64,000 nt of DNA, from assembly GCA_032821775.1 (NCBI GenBank), contig JAVLRN010000003.1, forward strand, positions 4,092,001 through 4,156,000, in the 5' to 3' direction. The DNA is from Sanguinoderma infundibulare. Its lineage: Eukaryota; Basidiomycota; Agaricomycetes; Polyporales; Polyporaceae. The first letter of the stretch is position 1; each line of letters starts with the position of its first letter. A model generated the notes under the pieces. It made no database searches. It was not told the DNA's origin and worked only from the letters and a program-made list of their open reading frames with translations. Below, piece after piece: positions 1 through 12,287 of this stretch. The position numbers were made by a program, and so were the translations under genes.

Positions 1-703
1 CTCCCCGCACAAAGGCCTATAGCTCCCCCCTTTCCCTTATGGCAGCACCGATATTTCGGGCTCCTCTGCGTGCTGTGAGTGCTGCTACGGTCTGGGTTTC
101 CATGCAAACGTCAGATATCCTCACCCCTCCGCCCGCGCGGTGGGCGGTCCGACAGGTTCCAGGCATACGGTCAGCATCAATTAACCTGCCCTTCGCGAGA
201 ACGGTGGCACTGAACCCGTCGAGCCGTATACAACGACACTTGCAAGTTCGACGCCTATTAGGCGTCTCCCACTTGCAAGTGCCGGGTATAGGCGCCGTAA
301 AACACAGCCACGTTCTCACGAGTAGCGCCCGGAAAATCAACGCAAAACAAAGCGTGCCCCGGGTTCGAACCCCGGGCTCAATAAACGAACCAGGTGCTCT
401 CACAACTAAGCTAAGTGGGCTTTGATTTTTCAGCTTGTTCGAGACTGATATACCTTTGCCAGCCAGCGCCTGGCGCGTACTTGCAAAGTTGCCAAACTTG
501 CAAGTATCCCGCCACCATCCCGCCCATCCCATCCGGTTTCGCGTCTTGTCGTGCCATCCTCATCCACCTTTCCTCATCCGCACTGGGGTGTGACTACTGC
601 CGCGCGTGGGCCCGTGCTCTTACCCGTGTTCCGGCGTGGGTGTGCACATTTGCATTACACACACGTCCCACCACATTTCCCCGTCCACCTGCGTTTCCAA
701 CAC
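1..703. other. Repeat-bearing stretch without a recognised gene
   Basis: No reading frame here resembles a known protein. The stretch holds the left copy of a roughly 100-bp inverted repeat (about 210-325), a further palindromic decamer ACTTGCAAGT at 496-505, and tRNA-like pieces around 345-422 (a good T-arm on the plus strand near 359-376, and a 5'-half-like sequence on the minus strand) that do not combine into one cloverleaf. Confidence 0.5.
210..325. repeat. Left copy of inverted palindrome-rich repeat
   Basis: Reverse-complementing this stretch gives a sequence that aligns well with 1975-2085. Its core is a perfect 17-bp palindrome (GACGCCTATTAGGCGTC, 250-266) flanked on both sides by the palindromic decamer ACTTGCAAGT (238-247 and 271-280). 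The order is decamer, 17-mer, decamer. Similarity fades gradually beyond the core toward both ends. It could be the termini of a decayed element or two solo copies in opposite orientation. Confidence 0.75.
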
Positions 704-1292
704 GATGTCGTCGATAGAAGCGCAGCCCGCAGAGTCTAGCATCAAGGCTATGAACGTGGAGCAGGAGGACAACGAGCCGCAGAACTAGCTGACCAAGAAG
801 TTCACCGAGGCTGAATGGCAGGCGGTCAAGGACCTGCGTGTACGTCCCTCCACACTGTACTTGTGCCCAATCACCCATCGCCTATCCCCATCCACTACTC
901 ACCCGTCTCCATCTTCTTCGCCGTCCTGCAGTCGCAGCTCCAGGACATCTTCGAGCAGGCCTACCCGGACGCGAAGCCCGCCCCGCCCTCGATCACGCTC
1001 TGGGGCGTCGAGCTCTCGCCCGGGGCGCGCTCCGCACAGGCGTCCGTCATCCTCTTCCAGTTCGCACGCGCGCGCAGCCTCATTGCCAAGGATGCGGTGG
1101 ACATGCTCGTCGCGACGCTCAAGTGGCGCGCGGAAATCAAGATCGAGGAGGTCATGACGGAGGAGTTGGACCAGGACGTGTTCAGGCGGCTGGCCAAGGT
1201 GTTTGGGAAGGACGGCGGCCGGTCGCGTACAACTTGTATGGGGAGGAGAAGGACATGAAGGCGGTGTTTGGGGACTTGCAGAAGTTCATCAG
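704..1292 (+). pseudogene. SFH5-like CRAL/TRIO phosphatidylinositol transfer protein, 5' fragment
   Basis: This fragment resembles the N-terminus of Sfh5, a Sec14-family protein that moves phosphatidylinositol between membranes. Exon 1 (704-839) starts MSSIEAQPAES and later reads LTKKFTEAEW, a segment typical of the family. After an intron (840-931), exon 2 reads through WGVELSPGARS, a CRAL/TRIO-N-like helix region, and YNLYGEEKDM. Lesions are visible: an in-frame TAG at 786-788, and a frame change near 1219 where the expected GRPVAYNLYG is split between two frames. The sequence ends at a plausible donor after KFIR (1292), and the lipid-binding CRAL/TRIO domain that should follow is not found downstream. 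It is therefore a truncated, non-functional relic. The identity is from family recognition and is fairly secure for this stretch. Confidence 0.65.
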
Positions 1293-1760
1293 GTGCGTCT
1301 GCGTTAGGTTGTGGCCATGTCCGATTTGGCAAGAACGGATGTTGACCAGGACGCGTTTGCCGTTATAGATGCATATCCCAGAGCGAACCGACGGCCTGGA
1401 CTCTAGCCTGGTCCAATGCCAGGTGTTCTATCCCCTCCGAGATGTGCAAACACACACGCTAACATCCCCATTCCGACGTCTTCGCCTTCGCGCTTCCGTC
1501 CACTATAGAATTGTCTGTCCAGGTGAGGCCTCACCAAGTTGTGTATGCTCCCGTATGTTTTTATATAAGCTGTTATTTATGAATCACATACCATTGGTTT
1601 GATACGTGGCCATCCATGAATGCTGCAGACCTGTCTGGACACGACGACCACGAGGAGGAACCTGTGTTAGTGAACTTGCAAGTCCTCGCGGGGGAACGTA
1701 CTTGTAAGTTTGCGGGCGAGAGAAAGGTTATCTATTGCCTAAATCTTGCCTGTATATCAA
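1293..1760. other. No gene recognised
   Basis: Sequence downstream of the SFH5-like relic. It shows no convincing protein similarity. It contains another palindromic decamer ACTTGCAAGT at 1674-1683 and a one-mismatch copy at 1700-1709. Confidence 0.4.
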
Positions 1761-1842
1761 GCGGCCATGGTCTAGTGGATAAGCGTGATCAGTAATTAGC
1801 AACCGGGATGGTGCGCCGCGGGTTCGAGCCCCGCGGAGACCG
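1761..1842 (+). tRNA. tRNA-like sequence with terminator, probably degenerate
   Basis: The D-arm-like segment GGTCTAGTGGATAAGC (1769-1784) and a well-paired T-arm (GCGGG / TTCGAGC / CCCGC, about 1816-1832) are followed directly by a run of eight T residues (1843-1850), the usual RNA polymerase III stop. The span is 82 nt. However, the 5' acceptor half GCGGCCA does not pair with the 3' half GGAGACC, and no good anticodon stem could be drawn. It is a decayed tRNA or a tRNA-derived short element rather than a confident functional tRNA. The isotype is undetermined. Confidence 0.35.
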
Positions 1843-1974
1843 TTTTTTTTGTGAAGCGCTTACATACTTTTTTGCGCTCGTTATGGTCGGCGGTGAGACC
1901 GCCCGACAAGCAGGAGGCGGTTGCAATTGCAGGGACGCCAACGAGGCGGTAGAGGCCGCTATGGGGGTGAGATG

Positions 1975-2085
1975 AGGCGGGAATGTGGCTGTGCTACCCG
2001 GCGCCTATCCCCAGGACTTGCAGGTGGGGGACGCCTAATAGGCGTCGAACTTGCAAGTGTCGTTGTATACTCTACACCCGTCCCG
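1975..2085. repeat. Right copy of inverted palindrome-rich repeat
   Basis: Inverted partner of 210-325. It carries the 17-bp palindrome GACGCCTAATAGGCGTC at 2030-2046, an intact decamer ACTTGCAAGT at 2049-2058 and a one-mismatch decamer at 2016-2025, in the mirrored order. The two copies bracket about 1.65 kb that contains the SFH5-like relic and the tRNA-like sequence. Confidence 0.75.
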
Positions 2086-2219
2086 GCACCACAGCGCTGA
2101 ACTCGGCGGCCATTAATGATCAAGTGAGTGCGGTCTGTGCCACCCGTCCCGTGCGGCAGATGTCTGACAGATGCAGTTGTGAGCGGAGCCGAGTAGCCTT
2201 CCCATCTGCGGGCAGAGTT

Positions 2220-3288
2220 TGACCGCTCTCTTTCCTGCCTGCAGCTGCTCCTTTTGGTTTTACTGGGAGACGTGGGGGTATTGCGGCGTCCTCTTCACCT
2301 CGGAAGGTGAGATTTACCGCCGCAGGCTTGGAAGGCGATCGTGTCTCGCATGGAACCTAACGGAAAATCACGCCACAGCCATGCTGCTCCTGTGGATCTA
2401 CGTGGTCTATAACAAAAACAAGTGGATCCTAGCTCTCATGGGCATCTGCTACCTCGCGGAAGTCGTGAGCGTCGTGACGATCCTCACGATCTCATTTGGT
2501 AACTTTGATGGTAAGCACGGGCATATGCCTCGCTTTGGGAGTGTGTGCTGAATCACATCTATATTTTCCCTTAGCAAGAGCCTTTCACGCCATTCCAGAT
2601 ATCAACCACTGCGTCCTGTCGCATATTGGAACGCCTTTCCCACTCCTTTGGATACCGATCCTCGCATACGACTCTCTATTACTCCTACTATTCCTCTATC
2701 GCGGATGCGCCGGAATGTCGCCAAACTGCAGCTGGCGATGGGCGTACACCTACGACGGCCTGCTAGACATGATCTACCGGCATTCGCTGCTGAACTTCCT
2801 CGCGTAAGCCTCCCAGATCCCGCCCCCGGTCTAAATCGCAGTGGCGAGAAGAGACGAGCTGACGCGCACACACATGGCCCACAGCATCTTCGCATCCTAC
2901 CTCGCGTGCGCAACCATATGGCTTCCCTCCAACGTAAGCGTCGCGTTCTCTTCTCTTCACATTAATATTGCTGTGCACACCACGAGCTCAACCCTTCTTC
3001 CCCTTTACACGACCATATCCTGGTACGCAGCTCAGCCTTTACCAGCCTCCCGTCTGCTTCGCGCTCGTGCTGAGCATCACGAACTGCACCCGCCTGCTTC
3101 TGAACATCCGCCGGGCGTACTACTCCGGCGTCGGCGACCCCATCCTCTTCAACATCCGCAAGCTGCCCCCAACGGGCATGAACACCCCCGTCACAGTCGA
3201 ACTGCCGATGCCGGGTTCGCTGGCCGACGCATGGGAACGGGTTCCGAGGCCATGCGCGCAGCCAGTAGCCTCGAGCCAAGTTGTCTAG
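2220..3288 (+). pseudogene. DUF6533-type multi-pass membrane protein, N-terminally damaged
   Basis: This belongs to a large agaricomycete family of membrane proteins with an N-terminal DUF6533 domain and several transmembrane helices; their function is unknown. The downstream two-thirds is coherent: exon to 2511 (hydrophobic, includes YVVYNKNKWIL), exon 2575-2803 (WIPILAYDSLLLLLFLYRG, then YRHSLLNFL), exon 2885-2935 (SIFASYLACATIW), and a last exon from about 3031 to the TGA at 3286-3288 (SITNCTRLLLNIRRAYYS, FNIRKLPPTG). Family members normally have about three more helices before the YNKNKW helix. Here a short, poorly matching stretch (residues WETWGYCGVLFTSEGEI) runs straight into it, so an N-terminal deletion is likely. 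The C-terminal half might still be transcribed. Confidence 0.6.
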
Positions 3289-3854
3289 ACCTCTTCCGTA
3301 CGCGTCATCCGCTCCCGCCACCTCGCCAGACCACAGCCGTTCTGGCGGCACGGAAGCCTCCCGAGTCGTTCACTTCGAATTCAAGCGTCACGACGGCGCA
3401 GCCCTATTGCGTGGAACGGTGCGCGTTCGTGGCTTTTGGCGATAGCCAGCGGGGCAGCGGAGGCAGTAGAGGGCGTGGCGTGGTCGCTCGCCTTCGAGGC
3501 TGACTGGGCTCGAGCTCCGGGAGCTCTCCTCCAGGCCGTGGCTCGTCTCAGCGGACCTGCGTAGACCAGACCACACACGGAAGGGTCTTTCTCGCTGCAT
3601 TACGGTGAGCTTCTCGCAAGCTCCCATCATACGACGTACGTATATGAACTTACCCGGCCTCCAGATCACCTCTGTGTCGATGCAGAACGCATCTTGCGCC
3701 GAGTACCTTTCTGTTGTGCCTTTGGTGATCTCGTGAGTAACTTGCTGCGAGTTGATGTCCGCCGATCTTCGAGAATGTCTTTAGACGTTTGTACACAGAA
3801 CTGAACACCAGACCATGGTGAGACCAGTCAATGACCTTATCGTGTGCCCGACAT
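3289..3854. other. No gene recognised
   Basis: Region between the DUF6533-type relic and a direct repeat. Open frames exist on both strands, but none shows recognisable similarity, splice logic or motifs. Confidence 0.4.
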
Positions 3855-4100
3855 GACGTTGTCGTCGTGCTGCGTCGGAGAGCGTTGGAGTCGGCTTAGC
3901 CCCATTGGGCCACCCGTATAGGAGTGTTTATGCGAGATTGGAGCATGACAGAGCTCCAAGGGCAAGTAACTGCTCGACCAGGGGCAAATTCGATCCCGAT
4001 GTGCATGTGGAGTGGTGATGACATTCCATCGTCATTTGTGCTGCGTCAGAGAGCGTCGGAGTGGGCTTAGCCCCATTCGGCCACCCGTATAGGAGTGTTA
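3855..4100. repeat. Two direct copies of a ~70-bp sequence, 171 bp apart
   Basis: The segment from GCTGCGTCGGAGAGCG (3869 onward) through CACCCGTATAGGAGTGTT (to 3928) recurs with few changes at 4040-4099. The offset is 171 bp. The intervening sequence is not obviously repeated, so this is either a partial tandem duplication or two copies of a short dispersed repeat. Confidence 0.75.
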
Positions 4101-4346
4101 GGCTGGGTGGTCCCTAAGATCGAGATTTTTCAAGTTCTAGGAGGCGCAATTTCGGCCCTCTAAGGTTGGCCGCCTGCTCCTCACTTGTACATCCACTCCT
4201 CCACCCTCTTCCCCCTTCCTCTACTCATTGTCACACATCCAGCTGCCCACCCTCATCGAACATCATCGCTATGAAACCTGCCCATTGTGAGTTCATTTGT
4301 GTCCATTGGCATGCAGCATCAAGACACCCCCTGTACATCCTTTTCA

Positions 4347-4566
4347 TGCACTGGCGGGCCAACCCCGGAACCCAGGCATGGACGTGCACATCACATCGGG
4401 TTGTGCATAAATTTTCAGTGCACTGGTGGGCCAACCTCGGACCCCGCGCATTCTTTGCGCCGGCGGGCCAACCTCGGACCCTGCGCATTCATTGCACCGG
4501 TGGGCCAACCTCGGACCCCGTGCATCCATTGCGCCGGCGGGCCAACCTCGGACCCCGCGCATTCAA
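4347..4566. repeat. 37-bp minisatellite
   Basis: The motif GGGCCAACCTCGGACC begins at 4428, 4465, 4502 and 4539, an exact 37-bp period, with units ending in CGCATTC(A/T)TTGC. A diverged related copy starts at 4356, 72 bp before the regular array. The array lies just upstream of the TET/JBP-type gene and could sit in its promoter or 5' UTR. Confidence 0.85.
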
Positions 4567-4662
4567 AACTAACATATTCTGTCTTCAGACGTCACGCGCA
4601 AGACACCTCGCGGGGCACAAGTGACGCCCGCTCATCCTGGTGAGCGGCATGAAGGCACAATC

Positions 4663-6618
4663 ATGCATGCCAATATCTCCTCCGGTATGTACCTTCTTTA
4701 CCATGCCGCTCTCTTTATGTTTATGGCTGTTTTGTGTCTGGTCGGTCAGGGCCGACAACTCGATCCACCGAGCGGCCCATCCCAAAGAGGAAGCTTGGAG
4801 CACCGATACGCGTCACTGCAAGCCTGGTCGCCCTGGCTGTATCCACTGAGCTTCGCGCTGCTGGTGCGGCCGCAGCCAAGCCTTTTGAGTCAGGTCCGCA
4901 AAACAATCAGGAGGACGAGGACGTCAGCATTCCTCACCCCTGTCTCGACGCAAATAGCAAGCACCTGTATGAAGTCCCCGACGATCATTACGACGTTAGC
5001 AACCAAGATGATGGGGGCTACGATGAAGTTGATGGGGATGACGATGTTCCGGGACTAGGTGCGTGTATTCTTTCATACGGTTTCCAGCATTACTTATTGT
5101 TATGCTGCAGGGGCCCCCTCCGTTTCGGCATCGATTCTTGGTTCAGTCGTTGAGAAAACAGCTGTCGGTACGTGCATTTCTGCTCTGTGTTTCGCATCTT
5201 CTTTATCCATATGCCTTAGAGCATGTGACTCCCCCAACCTCCACACGTACTGCCCACAACCGCAACCACAAGCAGCAACGGCGCCAGCTGAAGAGGTTGC
5301 AGGATGACGGCGGTGTTCGTCGCCGCATCAAGGGCTGCGCGAAGGCATTGCTCAGGCAGCTGAGTGCAGTTTTGATCCATGTTGATCTTGCCATCACACG
5401 GCACATGCAAACAGTCAAAGGTGAGCACAGTGTGTGAGGGCAGTCCCAGTCAATGTTTCAGCCACTCACAGCTGCATTCAGCGGAAGTCAAGTTTCCGGT
5501 TACCAGCACAGGCTTTACCGGCCAGTATGCCAAGCCGTGCCCTGCGGACCGGCCTTACACACCTCGTCAACTCCTCGATATGGGTTTTAGGGTTATTGAC
5601 TGGGACGGACGGTGAGCATGCTCTGTATATGTTCTTGGGTGAGTTGTTGAGCCTTATAACCCTATTTTTTCAGCACGCCCCGCGCAGTCGTCGACTCAGA
5701 GGGTAGGGTCTTCATGATGCTCGCTGGGAGTCCAAAGCAAGAGGCAAGCTGGCTAGCTGCTCAGCATGCGGCCGAGAAGCAGATGCGACGCCTCGGACGC
5801 TTCTTCAAGTTCACCAAGGCCTCTCGGCAGCCCCGTCGTGGTAACTTTCGCGCAGTCACTTGTGGCATTCTTTTCGGCGGCGGTCAGACTGTACGTTTTA
5901 TGTCAGCTCCTTGATGTACATCCTTCTAAGCATCTCTCAGCAACCGATGAACTCATCCTCTGTCAAGGCAAATGAAGCTATTGTCGCCGAAACTCTCAAC
6001 AACCAAAGTATCAAACGCCTCGCCGGTTTTGTAGACAGTACGTTCCTCACGTCCATTCAGCAACCCATTCCACCTGACGTGGTGATAGGTTCCTTCAAAC
6101 TTTTTGCGCCGCAGGTATATGACGATTATGAACGTGCTCTTGCCAAGATCCAGGGCAGTGACAGCGCGCTGCAGCGGCCGTTTGAGAACAATGTCTTTGC
6201 CGCCACCACCCTCAACGTCGGCCATCGTGTCACCACTCTGCCGCACACTGACCACCTCAACTACGCTGCTGGTTGGTGCGCGATCATTGCGCTCGGCAAC
6301 TTCAATCCTCGGTATGGCGGTCATCTCGTCCTTTGGGACTTCAAGGTCATGATCGAGTTTCCCCCGGGGGCTTTGATCTTCTTGCCCTCCGCCATTCTCC
6401 GGCACTCGAACGCGGCTGTTCGCCACACCGAGAACCGCATGTCATTCACGCAATTCACACCTGGAGGCCTGTGGCGATGGATCGAGTGCGGCTTTCAGAC
6501 ACAGGAGCGCTTCGAGGCTGGTGGTGGCCGCTTCGATGTTGATGGAAATACACGGTGGTTGCGGTCACTCGCTCGCTTTAGCACTCTAGCTGAGCTGCAG
6601 GAACTGGGCATGCCTTGA
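4663..6618 (+). CDS. TET/JBP-family 2-oxoglutarate/Fe(II) DNA-base dioxygenase (agaricomycete type)
   Basis: Enzymes of this superfamily oxidise modified bases in DNA (in TET, 5-methylcytosine) using Fe(II), O2 and 2-oxoglutarate in the nucleus. Agaricomycetes carry expanded sets of them, often linked to KDZ transposons. Proposed exons: 4663-4685, 4750-5058, 5111-5167, 5220-5420, 5482-5611, 5674-5890, 5941-6618, about 540 aa. All introns are 50-65 bp with GT..AG ends and the phases agree. The last exon holds the catalytic double-stranded beta helix: the iron ligands are in LPHTDHLNYAAGW (His and Asp codons 6244-6252) and in PSAILRHSN (His codon 6403-6405), followed by HTENRMSFTQ with the arginine expected to bind 2-oxoglutarate. 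An acidic linker (DDGGYDEVDGDDD) and a basic segment (NRNHKQQRRQLKRL) precede the domain. No stop or frameshift was seen. The first exon and start are the least certain part. No KDZ transposase was found nearby. Confidence 0.8.
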
Positions 6619-6959
6619 GTAGTACGATTGAGATGTATCTCACATTTTTACGTGAATGAATCAACTTGCCATAACGACGAGATCCCACAGAAGCTATCGC
6701 CATCCGGGTTGTTTCTGTACTTAACAGGACATTCGCGACCACAGGTGCGGCAGCAGATAATGTCGCAAATCAGGACACGCAGCGCCAGATGCCACCTCAA
6801 AGGTGAGATCAAACTCTGTGTTGATAAGTATGTACACAACTACAACGCTAGCACGATTCCAGCAAACATATCCGCTCAAAGGACAGGCTGTCTATGTAGT
6901 ATGCAATAACGTATAAGTAAGCAGACAACAATATTGCAAAGCGGAGAACGAGCACAGCG
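6619..6959. other. Intergenic space between convergent genes
   Basis: This is the 3' flank of the dioxygenase gene and the 3' flank of the minus-strand membrane-protein gene. A cysteine-rich minus-strand frame near 6720-6800 (CCRTCGREC) caught attention but has no start, partner exon or clear family. Confidence 0.35.
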
Positions 6960-8982
6960 TCATGAGAGCGCGTTCCACAACCCAAGACCCATAAAGAACC
7001 CGCCCAGGCTGACGAGCAATCCAACGTACGCGGTCGTGTGCACCCCAAGTCGGGGCAACACTAGTGGTGAATGAAGGAGCGACCAGCACAGGTGCAAGAC
7101 AACGATGAAGGGAACACAATCGCCAGGACGTGATTGGAGTAGATCGGTGAGGGATCGATGCTCGGAGGGAAGGAGAACGGGGAGAGAAGGTACGCCCACG
7201 CAAGGTTGAGCGTGAATCCGAGCGAAAATAGGAATGAGTCGACCCGCTGCAGACAAGGCACGAACACAGGAATGTACTGTGGATGCTATGATTAGTCTCG
7301 CCCAAATCTGTAAAACGCAGTTGATAAAGGCAGGCGTAGGCTAGGCTAGCCAAGCTGACAGGCAATCCACTGCGACCACGATCACCAACCAATCACGGAA
7401 TGATGGAAGGACTGGGCTTCCGTCAAATACACAGAGAGTTCGGACGTCAAGCGCGAACGCGAAGCACGATCGAAACTGCGAACCCCAGCGCCATACGCTC
7501 GAAGTTGATGTTGATAAGAAAACACTCACAATGACAGGCACTCCATATACCTCCTCCAACTCCCCGTGCTCCCGGAGGTGCATTAGCTGCTCAACGTCCT
7601 GGTTGACTGCGAGCCGTATCGCCTCCTCCAAGTTCATCGGGTAAGGGTGCGGGGTTGTGTTCAAGTCGGATCTCTTCCTCCGAAGTCCACTTCCATTTGC
7701 CGTCCCGTCCCCGCTCACATTTGGCGACCCGCCCGCAGCTGGAGGCGCGGGCTCGCTCCGCGGGCTGAGCGGCATGTACTCCCGGCTGCCGCTGTTGCTG
7801 TGGCTGAACGTCACGCCGCCGTTGCCCCACTGCACCTGCGCGAGGATCTCCTTAACGCGCTCGACGGGGACTATGACGTTTCGGCAGCACGCGAGCTGCT
7901 GGTAGCCCTGCGTGATGCTCACTGCGGTCTCGGCGAAGCCCCACCCGAGCGCGAGCCACTAGACCGTGCAGAACGCACCGTCGTGCAAGGTCGGGCGTGG
8001 GTACACCATCGGGTGCTGGCTACGTAGGGTGGCAAAGGCGGCGAGACGGAGGAGATGGGAGGTGAGGACTTAGAGGGCATTGAAGAGCAGAGTTTCGAAG
8101 ATGCGCGGGCAGAGCGCGGAGAAGATGAACCAGAGGGTTGTGCGAAGGAGATGCGCGAGGGATCAGAATGCGGTTGCAAGGATGAATTCTGGCAGGGGAG
8201 AAGGGAAACAACGAGCGAATGTCCACGGTTCCTGCCGGCGGATGGGCCACAGCCATATTGGAGCCAAAGCAAGGAAAACGAAGAGTATCAGTGCCGTGAG
8301 AGGTACGAAGGCGTATAGCGCGATTGACATTTTGTAAGAACCTGGGTATATGCTGGTGTCAGTAAGAAAATCCCCGAGGTCCGGGGCGAAAGCTAAACTG
8401 CGCAAACCATGCGCAAGTCAATCGTTCGAATGGAATACAAGACAGTTTGCGCATAAATGGAGGTGCTGGGGCGCGATACATGGCAACATGGCCAGACTCA
8501 CAGCTATAGTAGCCCTGTTGCTGCAAATCCCACTCATCCGTCCCTTCGTCGTCACCATCGTCGCCCGAGTCCAGGGAAACCTCTTCTGGGGCTCTGTGCA
8601 GGCGAGTGGCACTCCGATACCTCTTCGGAGTCGCACGCCGAGTCGAAGGACCGCCCTCGTTCAGGATGGAACCATATTCCGGGGCGTGTGTGAGATACTG
8701 CCTTGAGGTGTCGATGCCCAACAATGGTCTTCGTGCAATGTCGTTGGAAGCGATGACTGGGCTTGCGCTGCGAACGAGGCTCTCTGCATCCCGTCCGTGT
8801 AGGGTCTGGTAGACAGGCTGGGGCAGGTGGGGAGATGGTTGGCATCCGGTTGTGGTCCTCGAAATTGTCATCAGAGTCTTCGGGATGGAAGCTGTGGCGG
8901 CGGAGGGAGCAATACAAGGTGTGGGCAGAAGGGGTCCAAGACGTGCGACTCTGACGGAACGCACAAAGAGCGCCCAATCCAA
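6960..8982 (-). CDS. Multi-spanning membrane protein of unknown function, possibly frameshifted at the 3' end
   Basis: Read on the minus strand. An N-terminal cytosolic-looking region (8982 to about 8500, with LDSGDDGDDEGTDEWDLQQQ) splices (donor near 8498, acceptor near 8346) to a strongly hydrophobic exon (LYAFVPLTALILFVFLALAPIWLWP). Further exons encode LLRTTLWFIFSAL-type and TLHDGAFCTVQWLALGWG-type segments and then a helix plus soluble segment ending EEVYGVPVI (near 7532). A last part, acceptor near 7273, reads YIPVFVPCLQRVDSFLFSLG, then ends WNALS before a stop at 6960. To join HVLAIVF to PFIVVLHLCW one base must be gained near 7108-7112, so the copy seems to carry a 1-nt deletion or there is a sequence error. 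The gap 7273-7532 would be an unusually long intron. It looks like a conserved basidiomycete integral membrane protein, but I cannot name the family. Confidence 0.55.
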
Positions 8983-9158
8983 ATATCAGCTGCGCGCGTC
9001 TTCGCGACCTTCGCTACCTTCGCAACCTTCCCGGCTTCTCAACCGCGCCCTGACCTTGGTCTCGCTGTTGAATTGTCCTTCTACCTCACCTGTATCCATA
9101 CTTGCTCGTTCTGTATCGCTAGAAAGTCTTCCATCCAACCGACTCAAGAAACCAAGTC

Positions 9159-10167
9159 ATGGAAAGCCCACTTCGCTGGTGCTATCACCAACTCTGCTCA
9201 AGACGGCAGCCAGCCGCCATGTCAGCCGTGAACAGATCTCGACCCAGGGATCATCGATGCCATTCTCGGAAAATCCGACGCCGACCTGATGAAGGAGGCG
9301 TTGACAGTGGGGGAGGACGAGAAGCGAGACGAAGACGACCGGGTACAAACTTTGGACGATTTCGAGATGGTAAGCAGCTGTTTGCTGCCAGTACACACCT
9401 TCAGATACTCAAGCGCATCTCTTTGCATTTCGAACAGATCAATAATGCAAAGAGTGAGTTTGCATGAATGTGCACTTTAGCTTGCCTGTATTCACCTGCC
9501 TGATGTCATTCGTCAAACCCAAGTCTTCCGAAGAGGTCCAGAGGCAAACGCTCTGGGTCCTCCGCACCGCCGTCCAAAACACCCCAGCAGCCCAGCAGGC
9601 TGTACGTCCTCCCGTCGGTTTTCCCTTCAATCCTGACTAACAACACACATCGTGCCTCAGTATCTCGCCCTATCACCTATCCCTGCCCTCCTCTCCTTCC
9701 TCTCGCCCGCAGTTCAGTCAGGCAAGACCCGCTCGAAAGCCGTGTACGCCCTCTCCAGCCTCCTCAGACACAGCGCCGCCGCCGTCGAGCAGATGACCCA
9801 CGCTGACAGTTGGGCCGTCCTCCGCGACGCCCTCCAGGACTCGGACATCACCGTCCGGCGCAAGGTCGCGTTTCTTTTCAGCTCGCTTCTCATCCCCAAC
9901 GAACCCCCTGCCGCCTCCTAGAAGCCCTCGCCCGCCATCGCAAGCCGTGCGTCCGAACTCGCGCGCTTCGATGGTCGCTGACCCGTCCTCGTTCGCGAAC
10001 TCGCCGCGCACCATCGCCGCGCTGGAAGACAACGGCGTGATGCCCGCGCTTGTGGCCTCGATCGTTTCTCCCGTCCCGCACGGTCCTGACGGCGAGACCG
10101 AGGGCCATGCAGACTTCCAGGAGAAGGTCCTCCGCGTCCTGCACACGTATGCCTGTGCGTCGCTAAT
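9159..10167 (+). pseudogene. FES1: FES1-like Hsp70 nucleotide exchange factor, broken
   Basis: Fes1 is an armadillo-fold cytosolic factor that releases ADP from Hsp70. Recognisable parts in order: start MESPLRW (9159), LDPGIIDAILGKSDADLMKEA (about 9240-9302), a DDRVQTLDDFEM segment ending at a donor (9369), EEVQRQTLWVLRTAVQNTPAAQQA (about 9530-9600), then LALSPIPALLSFL, KTRSKAVYALSSLLRH and DSDITVRRKVAFLF (9660-9890), and finally ALEDNGVMPALV and FQEKVLRVLHTY to about 10150. At least two frame changes fall in the first exon (between MESPLRW and LDPGIID), and another lies after SSLLIPNEPPAAS (stop at 9921), with the rest in a different frame (SRASMVADPSS). The C-terminal tail then runs directly into PRP16-like sequence. 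It is clearly a decayed copy; a functional FES1 must be elsewhere. Confidence 0.85.

Positions 10168-12287
<2,120 letters not shown>

Noticed and set aside
345..422. A tRNA gene
   Set aside because: The T-arm is perfect only on the plus strand, while the D-arm-like 5' half is on the minus strand; neither strand gives a paired acceptor stem or an anticodon arm.
1369..1602. Continuation of the SFH5-like gene (FLYKLLFMNHIPLV looks like a family segment)
   Set aside because: The surrounding residues do not match and no splice path joins it; similarity of one short segment is not enough.
6720..6800. Cysteine-rich minus-strand frame as a zinc-finger protein
   Set aside because: It has no start, no adjacent exon and no regular Cys/His spacing; probably chance.
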